Made by a program: the position numbers and the translations under genes
Shown here: positions 23,111-34,865 of the stretch, piece after piece
How the letters are laid out: each line of letters begins with the position of its first letter
Numbering within the stretch: position 1 is the stretch's first letter
Notes under the pieces: model-generated
Database searches by the model: none
Told to the model about the DNA's origin: nothing
The model's input: the letters and a program-made list of their open reading frames with translations, nothing else
Source: Desarmillaria ectypa
Lineage: Eukaryota; Basidiomycota; Agaricomycetes; Agaricales; Physalacriaceae
DNA length: 64,000 nt
Direction of reading: 5' to 3'
Assembly: GCA_030407005.1 (NCBI GenBank)
Contig: JAUDYN010000011.1
Coordinates: forward strand, 362,501-426,500

Positions 23111-25406
23111 GGTCGAAAGGGAAGCACTTCACGGGTGAATACGTGTATCGATATCAAGTCTGTACGAGATTGAGTTATTCGTGCGAATGCGGTGTGTGCG
23201 GTTATTGAAGACCCACGAAGCTGAGAAGTTGCAATGCACCTTCAAGGGACTGCAACTACGCAAATTCACCTGGAAAGCATAAGCGCCGTCATATACGAGA
23301 CAGAGATATTGTTGGCTCACGGTTGTGATGATGAATGTAGGGAGAAGAAGTAGGGAACCCACTGACCTCTGAGGTCATCCCTTGAATTGAGCCGGTGGTT
23401 CACATGTGACCCATCCATCCTGCGAGCTCACGGAACACAAGGCAACAGCCAGCTGAACGCTTCTGATGCCAAATGGGCATATGATTCCCACCCCGCATTT
23501 TCCCAGACACAGATCAGATAATTTTGACCCCGCATCTTACTCCAAAGATGGGTACAACAGACGTTTTTGGGCATGAACTTACGGCAATGGTACGCTACCA
23601 ACCCGAGCAATTGAAAGTCAAGGATGCGGCAGGGATATACTTGAAGCAAGGGCCAAGTTTGAAGCCAAGGGCACTAGTTTGAGGCACTATATGTCAGTCT
23701 TGGGAAGGCACTCGTTGCTCAATCCGGTCAGATATCGCATCTAGTGCGGATAGACGTAGATAGACGTTCGAAGCTAGATTCTTGAATTTGCTTCAAAATT
23801 CTGCGCTCAAGCAGGAGATGATGAGACAGCACCTTTGGTCTCAGTCAGACAGGCACTCGAATGCGGTCTATGAAGCACAAGCAAAAAAAATCTATTAAAC
23901 GAGTTGTTAACGGATTTCAAAAGCGAAGAGATAAGATACACGCACTACGGGTGCTTGATGTCCCAAAGATTACACCCTGCCGACCCAGGCCTCAGTCTTT
24001 GCCGATATCAATTTACTAGTACGGGGATCACAGCCTCCACGTCGTTGCAATGTGGGGGACATGAGAGCAAAAATAGAAACAACAAATGTCCGCGTTTACG
24101 ATGAAGAGGTAGCGACGTAGAGGGGGCCACAAGAGAATGTATATTGGGAAATAATACCCCTTTGGGAATGTCTAAGGCGAAGACTGACTGCCGTCATTGC
24201 TTCAAGCTTGCAGCCAATAGCAGGGCTTGGATTGCTTTGCCGTGGCGCGGTCAGATGACTGGCTTGTAAGAAAGCTGCAGATAAAATCGGTACTTCAGAT
24301 TTTTCTCATTCAGCCATACAAAGGACAAATACTTGACTGGTACATTGGACACACTTACTATACCAGCCAACCATTCTTATCTGATATCATGTCATTTTGC
24401 AGCGACCTTCGGAACCTAGACTCGACTGCTAAAGTCGAGAAAGATGAGAAAGGTCGCCATTGGGGAAAAGAAGTTACATAAAATGAAACGCGACCACGGA
24501 GATTACCGTGAAAAAGTCCGCGTTTTCTCAGCTCAAAGATGAGGATGATGGCTACGTATGGAAGCGCGGTTGGTGCCGGTTGATGTCTCGGAATGGACGA
24601 GGACCTTGGAAATGTAGACTCCTCGGAAACAGGAGCCAGGAAACAATGAAGATAGCCTTTCCCGGAAAGAATTCGCCTAGTCATAATCAGTTCAAGATCA
24701 ATATATGATGAAACAGAGCAAACCGACATGCGAGGCTATATGACCCTTGCGGGAGTCGCTGAAGCTTTCAATGATGAATGTCAGCAGGTGTCTGTTAAAA
24801 TGCTTCCAATGTAGGGTCAGGAAACAGGTGCACGAATGTCTCTGTTCTAGGCTCCTCCGAATACTTCGTTGACTACTGATGATTAGTCAATATATGTTCA
24901 ATTGGCTTTTAAATGATACCTACGCCAAAATAGAAGCTGGTACTAAGGCCTCAATACTGACTCTTCGCCGGTCAGCGCAATATCTTCACCTCACCATCTC
25001 AACAGCGGGAATGATTATCGAATTCGTTGGACGGTCATAGGCGTTGAATATTGAATAAGCGAAGAGGTACGAAGGGCCTTCAGGCATATGCATAAGGTTT
25101 CAGAAAGGCCCCACAAAGTTCACGCAGGTTGCAAGAGAAAATGACCCATCGAAGTTGTGAAAAGAGATCAAAACGACACGTGTCTGGATGGTGCGCTATA
25201 CTCTATCAGTTACCTTGAGTGAAGGGGCATATAGTCTGAAGGTCCCCTGAACCACCAATAAGCCAGTAAAACTTGTGTGTGGTCAAGAATGACGAAAAAA
25301 TCCATTGAGGTCAATAAATAAAGATGACATCTGGAAGGATTACAGTCGTTAGAAAGAAAAGATTAAAGAAAAAACGTCGCGCACATGTAATAAGCAAAAA
25401 ATAAAT
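23111..25406. other. 2.3-kb intergenic region
   Basis: Short frames only. Around 23640-23800 there are repeated short words (ttgaagc, gatagacg) that may be remains of local duplication. I see no gene. Confidence 0.45.
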
Positions 25407-25840
25407 TCACCCAGACCGCCACCACCAAAAGATTTTCAGAGATAGCCACAGCCCAATGAATATTAGGACGACGTACATGGCTACTCGCCATGACTTCAAT
25501 CCCCCTTGGCCTATACCGAAAGCCTGCCCGGCCCGCCGAGATGTCTGTGCTAGCGTGGCGCCAAAGGAGGAGAATGAATTGCCCTATACATGGTAATTAA
25601 TGAGGCTCCATGACGAAAATGCAGAAACTTCCCACCGTGTCGTCAAGCATTAAGTTCTGTCGCTCAACGTCGTCGTTAATGTCGGTAGTAATCTACAAAC
25701 TGGGTGTCAGTACGGTGAAATGCAACGCATAAATATCGACTAACGCCACGCAACGTACGTATCTTGGAATGAAGCTCGTCTAGCCGCTGGTCATTTTGCG
25801 CTTCATACGTGTCTTCGACCCGGCCTCTCGACGTCGACAT
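25407..25840 (-). CDS. Bet1/Sft1-family Qc-SNARE, 109 aa
   Basis: Three exons close in phase: 25745-25840, 25636-25692 and 25407-25583, with introns of 52 and 52 nt. The protein has a short N-terminus, one SNARE helix (NDQRLDELHSKIRTLRGITT then DINDDVERQNLMLDDTGNSF, with Q in the centre as expected for the zero layer) and a C-terminal membrane anchor (WRVAMYVVLIFIGLWLSLKI). Size and order match Bet1/Sft1/GS15 SNAREs of ER-Golgi or intra-Golgi membrane fusion. The match to the Sft1/GS15 side is slightly better (DVERQNLMLD compared with DAEDQN). The first intron could be missed because the sequence also shows an earlier GTACGT, but only the GTTAGT donor keeps the SNARE frame. Confidence 0.9.
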
Positions 25841-26131
25841 CGTTGTTGAATAAGAGAGGGCAGGAGCGACGTGTCACACCGTCATCGTGACCGCTGTGAT
25901 GCCAGCGGGGCTCGGGCCGTGACTGACGTCATTCGCAGCCATCCCCACCACCGCACTTTTTTTTTCTTCGAGCCCCGACTCCTGCTAAGGCAACGTATCG
26001 TTGATGGAATTACTATAAGTACATTTGTATCAGAAATGAGGAAAGAGGGATTACAATGCAGCGAAAGCTTCCTGTATTTGCTTCACCTGATACTCTATGA
26101 CACGGGTTTAGAAGTTAGCACTAAATACAAC

Positions 26132-27321
26132 TCATCCCGCTTTCGACTCATTTAAGAGGGTGACGCCTTCTGCCAAGAAGATCGCATTCTGAAATCCAGC
26201 ATTAAAGACACCGAAAAGTTCGGTTTCTCCGTCGTTGGCAGGGCCATGTGCCGAGCGAGATGCCTTCAATGCAATTAATTACTAATTCCTCAAGGAAGAC
26301 TTGACCTGCAGATATCCAGACCGTCTGGCGAAAGAACGCAAGTCGCATGATCGATAGAAAATCTACGCCGAAAGTTCGGGCTTACTTCAATAATGGGATT
26401 GATGGGCAAACCATGCGGCACGGCACTAGACGTTAAAAATACAGCTTGCAGTCATGAGAAACTTATCCTTAGACCGCGTGTCGACCTTGCGGAGAGGCCA
26501 TACAACTGTATAATAGCGGCGCAGGTCAGATTATGGGAAAGAAAGAGTGTTTTCCTTTTGGTCAGCTGTCGGGTTGGTCACTGTATCTGGTGATGGCAGG
26601 TTGCTTTGCAGCTTCTCAAGTAGGCTTTCCAGGGCCGCAAACGACGCATAAAAGTCAATTGATACCTATTGGGCCATGTCTGTATTGATGTAGGGACTAC
26701 CGTTTAGAAAGATGATGGATGAATGAGGGCAGTCAACATACTGGGTTTCCAATTCCTTATCAAGCCAGTTGCGTGGTTCCATAAGGCGACGCTTTCACGT
26801 GAAGCGACTTTGACGACACAGTCGAAGGAAACCTTCCCTATAGACATTCCATATCGGAAATGAGGCATATAAGAGAGAATTCAAACACACATGTGCGTAA
26901 TCTTGGACTTCGGGAGGCCACGGGGTATCAATTTGAATTCCAATGGGATCGGAAGGGCACACAGTACTGAGTATGGATGTCAAAGCGACTGCCCAACATT
27001 TATTCACTATTAAAACCGTCCAGCAAGCATTCACGCACTCACCTGGTGCAGGACATTGAACGTTCCGTAGAAAGCGACCAATTCTTCAGAATTCATGTCT
27101 ACAGAGAGCAGTTAGATGAAGCGGCATAGGAATGGCGAACGAACGTAATTTCCAAGTCACAAACAAAAATCATTGGAGCGCTCCTACGGCAAGGAAGCTT
27201 TTGGCATGAAGGTTCTTCACCGACATCATCTTATTACCTCTAAATCTCGCTCTAATTCTTGAATACGTGCTTGGATGTGACTAATATTTTCGCCCGTGAT
27301 TATCGGCACACTTGCAATCAT
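26132..27321 (-). CDS. Hypothetical protein, multi-exon, model incomplete
   Basis: The first three exons join in phase: 27238-27321, 27165-27183 and 27043-27098, giving MIASVPIITGENISHIQARI, then QELERDLEERSNDFYM and NSEELVAFYGTFNVLHQ. Further down, 26582-26665 encodes a leucine-heptad segment (ALESLLEKLQSNLPSPDT). The last stretch, to the stop at 26132-26134, reads HGPANDGETELFGVFNAGFQ plus a hydrophobic end. I could not connect the middle exons without a stop, so the gene may contain small exons I missed or may be damaged. The amphipathic N-terminus suggests a small coiled-coil protein, perhaps a complex subunit. I do not recognise a family. It starts about 85 bp from the stop of the F-box gene upstream. 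Confidence 0.4.
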
Positions 27322-27405
27322 CCTATCCAGGTGTAGACGGTGTAGTAACTATGTTTACGAGCCAGCTAATGCCTCCCATGCAGCACAATATCAAACTTAC
27401 CCTTG

Positions 27406-28992
27406 TCACCCATCAACCGAGTCCTCCCAAGGCAGAATAATATGGACCACTAACCCTCCCTCCTCCATTGCCCACAAAGGCTCAAACCGAGCGTCCCTAA
27501 GCTTGAAGTCGTGATATTCCAAACGTCGGAGCACCAAAGTCAATACCTCTAGGCGCGAAACGGGAGCGGGAGGGTTTAACCTAGATTGCACCATTTCATA
27601 GAACTCTGGGCACGTAAATGGTGCCGAATTTTTGCTATTGTAACCACTAAATTCCTTTAGGATGAGTTCGCGCAGGCAAGGTAAGAGAGATGGCTGCGTT
27701 TCTGAAATCAGAAGAGCAGCGTAAATGACGAGATGAGGCGTATGGCCGTTCGAACTATTCCAGCCGCCCATCGTCATACTGAGGACCGTCAAGGATGATC
27801 TGATCGACGGGAGAACAGTAAATCGAGCGAAGGAAAGAATTGAACCAGCATGAAAGGCGCGGATGCAGCAATTCGACCGTTCTGCAATATGGTCCATCAT
27901 GTCTACCGCTTCATCATCCCATTTACTCTCCTTTCCGTTAATTTCTTCCAGAGCCGGAAATGTCCCAGCAGACAAAATCTTCAGTTCATGTGATGTACCT
28001 GTTATGCTGCGCAGACATCCATGAAATATCGGTGACGGATTGGTGTCCCTCGAACTGACCATACTTGAAAAAGTAAACTTCACGAGATTGGGTGCCTGTC
28101 TGAGGAGGTCATGGACTTCGCTAGGATTGCGAAAGTAGCCGTCAAAGACATGTAGCTGTGGAAGTGGTACTGGAAGGTCAAATACTGGGATGCAATGAAT
28201 CTTTGCTTCTGTGAGAGCGGGCGCGACGGAAAAGAATGAATAGGGCTCGGGTACGATTGCTCCATCTCCGTAGTAATTCATGACAAACACTGCCAGATAG
28301 CGAAGTCGAGGTAGACGACCGCTCACCCGGGAGAACATTGGTAACGTGATCGCCGACAGTGTAATTTTCAGAGTCTCCCATCGAAGCGAATGTTGAACAA
28401 TCAATGCCACAACTTGGCGGATTGTGTCGCTGTCAGCATTGTGATATAAATCAAGATCCAGGTGGAGGGAACACTCAGAGGAAAGTTCGAGATGCCTTTC
28501 GAGAGCTACAGGTATTTTGTGTGGGTGAACTTGAAGACTCTGGATGGTAGACCATAATACGGGAGACGTGGTAGCGATAGTCCTCCAGAAGCAACACACA
28601 TGTCCAAACACCCAGGGAGCATTTGCGGCATTGAGGGTGCATGTTTCATCCATGGTCACCAATGCGAAGATATATAGAAGGATCTCTGCTGGAATGCGAC
28701 GAACTGGAGCCATGAGAGATCGCTGCACGTCGAGGTCAGACTGGATTCGGTGTTGTTCGGCACGGAGACGATCTGTCACAGCCTCAAGTTCCGATAATTT
28801 GGAGTTAAGAGCAGAGAGACGGCTCTCTAAGCGCCGAGAGCTTTCATGTAATAGTGGCAGATCAACAGTAAGCGACGACTCTCCCGACCGCAATAGGTCA
28901 GTGACATGAGCTCCATTTGAACTCAAATCGCGGCCGACTGAGAATGGGATATGATCTTCAGTGAATCCACACCGAGGGCATTTTTCGTTCAT
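27406..28992 (-). CDS. F-box protein with N-terminal coiled coil, 528 aa, single exon
   Basis: The start is the ATG of MNEKCPRCGF at 28990-28992; the frame extends three codons upstream without an ATG. A CPRC pair at the N-terminus could bind metal. Residues about 45-90 form a coiled coil (RLESRLSALNSKLSELEAVT). The segment VRRIPAEILLYIFALVTMDE at about 95-115, followed by WVFGHVCCFWRTIATTSPVLW, is the classic basidiomycete F-box-like domain, which recruits Skp1. The C-terminal 350 residues carry irregular LRR-like blocks and end LVVHIILPWEDSVDG. It probably selects proteins for ubiquitination; the target is unknown. No introns, unlike most neighbours. Confidence 0.9.
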   Translation of the reverse strand: MNEKCPRCGFTEDHIPFSVGRDLSSNGAHVTDLLRSGESSLTVDLPLLHESSRRLESRLSALNSKLSELEAVTDRLRAEQHRIQSDLDVQRSLMAPVRRIPAEILLYIFALVTMDETCTLNAANAPWVFGHVCCFWRTIATTSPVLWSTIQSLQVHPHKIPVALERHLELSSECSLHLDLDLYHNADSDTIRQVVALIVQHSLRWETLKITLSAITLPMFSRVSGRLPRLRYLAVFVMNYYGDGAIVPEPYSFFSVAPALTEAKIHCIPVFDLPVPLPQLHVFDGYFRNPSEVHDLLRQAPNLVKFTFSSMVSSRDTNPSPIFHGCLRSITGTSHELKILSAGTFPALEEINGKESKWDDEAVDMMDHIAERSNCCIRAFHAGSILSFARFTVLPSIRSSLTVLSMTMGGWNSSNGHTPHLVIYAALLISETQPSLLPCLRELILKEFSGYNSKNSAPFTCPEFYEMVQSRLNPPAPVSRLEVLTLVLRRLEYHDFKLRDARFEPLWAMEEGGLVVHIILPWEDSVDG

Positions 28993-30239
28993 CTGGATCA
29001 ATCACATCGTTAGCGTGCTGCTTTCTACCCTATAAAATCACCTGAATAATACCGCATCAAAGTTATACTATTGTGCCAAAAAAAATCATTAGAAAGCGCA
29101 ACAGCAAATATATAGTCAAGATAGACTTGCCACTATGAATTCAACCGTGAAATTCAGTTATTCTCCTGGAATACCCTGCCCAGAACGGCACAACAAGAGT
29201 GTTGGTAGGCACGGTTGACGAGGAAGTGTCGAAAGTCCCACGCCACAACACAGGGCATCTTCCCGATTTTTTCCGAAGAATGAGGAAACGACGGAGAGTT
29301 ATAATGTAGTACTGTTATAGCAGCAAGACGTAACTGTCTTGAGTGCCAAATTGCCTGGACAGGGGCTCCACTCCGGGTCGGTTTAGGTAATCTGTGGTGA
29401 GCATGCTTTAAACCCGGTATCTCCCTACTGGTCGGCGCACTCGAATAAGAAATTCGAGACCTAATGCGTATATGCAGGGGCAAGCAGTTCGAATGAAGAA
29501 CACATATCATCTGAGATTTAGATTGTACAAAATGCGAGCTGGCGACGCAGCCACCAAGTGAGCTTTTCGCACCACCAAGTACTTTTCCATATCTGATCAA
29601 GATGAATCTTATTTAATTCTTCCTGAATGAGCAGTTGCCCAAAGCCACCAAGCAAACAAAATGGATACAGTTCATATACATCCCATTGTTTCTTCATAGG
29701 AAAGGAAAGAATCGGGGACTGGTAACTGCCGCTACTGAATCTTATATCCTGACGAATCTTCAAGCCTATAGCGTGAGCTATCTTCTGAATCAAACACTGT
29801 GAAATATTCAACCTAAGGCTAACACGCTAGACATAGATGTCTAACAAATGCCTAATTTGCGAGTCTTCCAACGAGGGTAGTCAGCGGTCTAGTGATCAAG
29901 GCTCTTGACGCATCATAGACCTTCTGCATGATCTCAACTTTCAAGTCCTTGAAGTAGAAGGCACTCTGCCTCAGGGTCTTCATGTCGAACAGCTAGTTTT
30001 ACCTCAACACCTAACATAACCCTACATTCTCCGTTCGTCGTTATTCTGCCGATATGCTTCTCGCATCTATGGATACTACACTGTCCCTCTAAACACCGTC
30101 CACGCTTCTTGGATGTTTGGTAACTTGTGCTGTTGGCTCAGCAATTTTCATTAGCATATATATAGGTCTGTCAAATGCTTATATTTAATGGTTAATTAGA
30201 CAAGATATGTCTATCGCTCGATTACCATTATTCTTGACA
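28993..30239. other. 1.2-kb intergenic region
   Basis: No supportable gene. It carries a 22-nt word at 29529-29550 that recurs with one mismatch at 42302-42323. Confidence 0.5.
29529..29550 (+). repeat. Dispersed 22-nt repeat, copy 1
   Basis: Reads aaaatgcgagctggcgacgc plus ag. The second copy at 42302-42323 differs at one position. Flanks are not obviously related. Confidence 0.5.
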
Positions 30240-33200
30240 TCAAAGCCTACCGCGCAAAGGAATCTGCTCCAAATGCATATCATCCAACTCATTAGGTTGA
30301 ACGCTGCTTGACTGGAAGACCGGAAATTCACTAATACGCAGCTTTGTCGCCTACAAGTAGATCAGATACAACAAGACACGAGCAGTACTAAACGACATAC
30401 CCCAAACGGAGACAACACAATCACCTTCTCAGGTCCGACACAGTCCGGATTCTCAGGCGGACTAGCAGCAAATGTATCGCCATCTACAGGCCAATCGATG
30501 AGACAAGCTGTTGCGGTAATCGTTACTGGCGGCAGCCCATAATCCCAAACCGGCGAGGGTAAATCGGGTACGTGACGCTGGTGGAACCTCAGTGAAGAAG
30601 GATCGATAGCGTATTCCCAAGCTTCCATGGCGTCATATTGGAGATCCACAGCAAGGCTTTGATGCGAGTCAGTCTTTAGAACTGTCTCTAAACGCTGGAC
30701 TAAAGGGACGTAAGACACTAGCGTCAACGAACTGACTGTAAATATTGGTGACGTACTATCAAAGGCATAATTCAACGGCCCTCTGTGGATAGCTATGGAT
30801 GCATGGGGTCTGTTCTCTGAGACAGCATGTATAAGGAATGTCTTCTGCAGCGACCCAATGGAAGACCTACATACCGATGGTAATATCTGCTGGGAGTTCT
30901 AGCACGAATTCAGTGGTCCCTGCACCAATATCGATAGGATGTAATCCATTCTCATTGGGTGTCAAGGCCTTGGGAGCGCTACCATCGATCGAAATCGTTC
31001 CGCCAATAACCCAACTTGGAATGCGAACAAAATAAATAAACGCCTTCGTCGCCGTAACCGTCGTCGTGAGTGTGTCGCTGAACGGATATTGTGTGTCCAC
31101 CTCAACCGATACTACGTTATCTGCGGAAACGTAAGATCGGACGTCTGGGATGTACTGAACTGAAAGAGACATACCTTTCTCCAGGATGGTAGATGTGCTA
31201 AAAGGACCAAGGAAAAGATGAACTAGGGACTCGCCATCTCCGGTTGTCAAAAAAGCATTGGTGATATACTTTGGCCAGCCTTGAGGGAAATTGACTGTAC
31301 AGCATCTAAAACGACATAAGGCATGAATATGTAGCTAGGAGAATTCTCCTACGGGTAATTGGGCTCTAGACCGAAGATGTTTGATTCAGGTCTTGGAGGT
31401 TTAGAGTTGAAGACCATGCTTGGAAACACCGATGCTTACCCATCTTCCGGGAATGGATTCCTGTGAAAAAGGTCAGCCGGGGAATAATCATATCAAACAA
31501 ACAACGCACGGCGTCATGTTCTTTGCGGCTATCTGATTTGATTGCGCTAGATATTGCCTTCCCCACATATCTGATTTATATATTAGCAACTGCAAGGATG
31601 CCAGACCCAGGAACTTACTTGCAGTTATTGTTGCAGGCAACGCGTTATACGCCACCCTTTCCACCTACACACAACGGTCAATCATAAAGGCTGAAGGATA
31701 CAAGTGAAACAACATACCCGATCTGCGTACTTCAGGTCCCCCGAAACTTGGTAGAGGTAAGAACCTCTGCAAAATAGTTGTTATTCGAAAGTGATGACGA
31801 TAGCGATAGACACATACGAGAACATTAGTTCCTACAAATGCTTTAGAATCAAAGACCGTCACAAATTGTAAGAATACTCACCACGACCAAGCACAGCTCA
31901 GTTCTAAATTAAAGCGTCAGCATCATCAAGAGAAACGGTGACTAACGAGCCCACCCTCGTACAGCCTCCAATCCAGCGAGCATTTCATCAGCAGCATACG
32001 CACCTGATGGTCTTCCATGATAGCGGAACATCAAATCCCACCCGTCGCTTGCCGCTTGTAAATCCGACGCATTGTGCGTGAACCGATAAGTAGCAGGCAG
32101 TGCCTTCATACCTTCGGCCATATTCACCCCGTGCCACTATGGATAGGCGGGATCAAATGAGGTTTTCACAAAAAGGAAAGGATAGGATTACTGAAAGTTC
32201 AAGGCCAAATGGATTTTCGAGTGTCTCCACTAGATACCTCACGTGAAGTTCAGGAACCACAGGTTAAAAACGAATCTTACCCGCCACTGTAGGGAAGTAC
32301 TAGCACAATTTTAAAAAAAAAGTTAATCAGGGTCTGCTAGAGTGTACGAGTGAAGGGCAAGTTCACCTTTTCAGAAAACACCTTCTCCCAAGGGACACCG
32401 CTCCATTTTAGTCTCACCATCGTGTCTACAAGAAGATCCTCCTGTCCGTGTGGGTGGTAGTCGTGCAGCCTGAGAACGTAATTGACAAATCCGCAAGATA
32501 AACGGCAAGAGCACCCAACGACATACCACTGCAATACCATGACAAAGTCTTCCCAACGCGTCTGTGCCCAGTCATCTACGCCCTGTCCTTCCCGAAGCAT
32601 CTTATTTGCAACTACAACAAACTTGTGCAGTGCGGCTACGACGCGGTCAGTTAGTGAAGGTTTGTATTCGACCATTTGAATCGCGCCAAAAAAGAATGGA
32701 TATCTGATACGAGATTCTCAGTAATGACATTCCTTTGAAGGCAAATGGGAACTACCTTCCCCACAAGAAACGTGGTTTGTTCGTTCCTACCTCGGGGCCC
32801 AGCCATCCGGTCTCGTCCTGATGGTCTAAGACATAATCGAGGAACTCTTGCGTCTTGTTCATGATAGCTGTATGGTTAACGAGGACACCATTTGGCACCA
32901 TTGCATTCTATTTTGCGAGATTTGCTGGGCGTTTGATGGACACTTGTAGTTCGACTTACGAACCAATAACTACCGGCTACGGAATTGTTGGCAAGTGCAA
33001 GAGATATAAATTAAAACTGCTACCTTCCTCCAAGTATGAGTAATATGAGTCGCCCCCAACCCAGTCGGTGTTCGAAACTCTAAAACCCACAAGTTCAGTA
33101 GTCAAATCTGACAGCCGAATCAGAGAAGACTTACAGATCGTAGAATTCATGCATATGCCCAGCAACACCATCTGTTTGTACAACAAGCTTGAAAGAATTT

Positions 33201-33409
33201 CGTTATCGACGTAAAATCGCGCAAAAGTCCCGTACTTGGTCGTAGAGCCATCCTGTAGGCCTGATTTCGCCCAGAGGGAGCGTCAAGAACTTTTTTGGAA
33301 CCACTGTTCGTCCATGAGCACGTTCAATCATATGTGATAAAAAGAGCGTACAACTACAAGAACTGCCTGTAATGAAAGCCAAGGCGCTAAAGGCCTTGAA
33401 GACATACAT
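30240..33409 (-). CDS. Glycoside hydrolase family 127 (beta-L-arabinofuranosidase type), 689 aa
   Basis: Twenty-two exons close in phase: 33236-33409, 33135-33187, 33024-33079, 32960-32976, 32756-32907, 32527-32703, 32367-32469, 32281-32299, 32192-32229, 31955-32136, 31882-31903, 31818-31831, 31718-31766, 31619-31664, 31510-31570, 31440-31460, 31353-31391, 31175-31305, 30875-31120, 30757-30816, 30401-30699, 30240-30350. The family removes terminal beta-L-arabinofuranose using a cysteine nucleophile next to a zinc site. Visible are the entry motif FLTLPLGEIRPTGWLYDQ, the LEEAGSYWFNAMVPNG and WHGVNMAEG segments, the metal-ligand motif GTELC (near 325-328) and the catalytic CC pair in NYPCCTVN (near 409-410). 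The spacing fits HypBA1-type enzymes. The hydrophobic N-terminus may be a signal peptide. Substrate is unproven: fungal members of this family are poorly characterised. Confidence 0.9.
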
Positions 33410-33847
33410 CACGATAGTGGTCAGTCAGGGCAAAGAGATAAGTCGGCATTCTGAACTCGTGCACCGAAAGTTACAGAAGCCGCGGAGCGATCCGAGCAGG
33501 CCGTGTGTTGGACTATGGGCCAGAGTTATCGAAATGATACACAGATCAATTTCGAAGCCACGCTTGGTCGATGCCCGGTAAAATTTCGGAAAAAGCAGAG
33601 ATACAGTGTCATTCTCTGAGTTTGGCAACGTTCGAATTTGTGTTGGATTTTGGATTTTGGATTTTGGATCTCAAAAAGCCAGCACTCTAGAACATTGATA
33701 TCTAGACCATGGTGTCATGGTGTCAGGGGAAGATAGCAGGCATGGGAAACGCGAAATAACCGGCCCTAAATCATGGTATCTTTCTTCCAGAGAATTATTC
33801 CATCATGAAAGCAATTACAAGTTTCGTCCTCACTTCATCCGCTTGTT
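33410..33847. other. Upstream region of the GH127 gene
   Basis: Contains a tandem ATTTTGG repeat at 33643-33669 and AT-rich sequence; presumably the promoter. No gene seen. Confidence 0.45.
33643..33669. repeat. Tandem 7-bp repeat (TTGGATT)
   Basis: Nearly four consecutive copies, about 240 bp upstream of the GH127 start codon. Confidence 0.9.
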
Positions 33848-34240
33848 TCAAAGTCTAGGAAAATGACCAAAAAGTTCCGGCGTGAAATCATATGATCTTC
33901 TTGTATTAACTGGCGTGAGCCAGCAAACCTTGTCCTGGATACCCTTCTCCCTCAGAGACCTTGGCCAGCTCCTTCCCAAACTGCGTGAAGCGGCCCCACT
34001 CATAGTGCATGGGCACCAAGATATCCGCCTTGATCTCACGGAACAGTCGAGCAGCCTGCTTACCGTCCACGGTGATCTGTATGATGATCTCCTTTCATTT
34101 CGCGTCGTCGTAAGCCATAAAGTGTACGTAATACATATCTTTGAAACTGCTTCCATTGTTCCTTGAGTTTTATTCACCGCTGCTGCGAGTCTTGACGGAA
34201 TTGAAATCCCCCCTTCCACATAGTAAGAGCGCGCTTGACA
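33848..34240 (-). pseudogene. Decayed metallo-beta-lactamase-like hydrolase, C-terminal part
   Basis: A stretch reading ITVDGKQAARLFREIKADIL followed by VPMHYEWGRFTQFGKELAKV looks like the C-terminal end of an MBL-fold hydrolase, where the histidine of PMHY belongs to the metal site. The frame is interrupted by a TGA at 34095-34097, just upstream of this stretch, and shifts near 33945-33952, after AKVSE, where a run of G suggests a single-base insertion. The continuation EKGIQDKVCWLTP lies in the next frame. Upstream, MEAVSK and YYVHFMAYDDAK fall in two further frames. No complete gene can be assembled. I call it a relic; the family assignment is from motif memory. Confidence 0.5.
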
Positions 34241-34865
34241 TGAGCATATAAAATCAGTCCAAGGTAGTTCCGCAGGCAGGAACTGTAAATACGCCAAGCC
34301 TGCAATAAAATTTTCATATGAGTATGGAGCATTCAGCCGTAGCTAGAAGATGGACTGCAAAGGTTCCCATGATGAGTCGTCCATGAAGCGCACCACGATT
34401 GTCCTAGGAAATAACCAAAAGTGTCATCAATGCTGCAGGGAAACGTAGACAATTTTTGTATACGCACCAATGAAGAGCTCAGCTGTGCGACTACAATCTT
34501 CGCCGTTCAGTGAGTGAAAAGTTGTTCGCCGTGATGACAAGGCATCTTTTTGGCCTGCAAGACTAGTAGCTTAGCAAGAGCCTTGTAACTTTCCGTCGTG
34601 ACTTGGGCTAGTACACACTAGGGTCGGACTGAAGATGCCTAGGCGGCAATTGGCTCGCTAAAGGTTGCTATTATATGAAGTTCTTGCTTCTGGATTTCCA
34701 AAATGTACCAATCCATACGGACGAGATTGGGCTTGTCTGGTAAGGCATGTGGACATCCAATTCTCAATCAATCCATCTGTTTTAAGAGACATGACACATC
34801 AATTAACTCTGCTACTGCATACGAAATGAAATACAAAACTCGAAGACCAACATCCAAGCGAAAGA
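34241..34865. other. Intergenic region
   Basis: May hold more remains of the MBL-like gene, but nothing is readable. No other gene seen. Confidence 0.45.
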
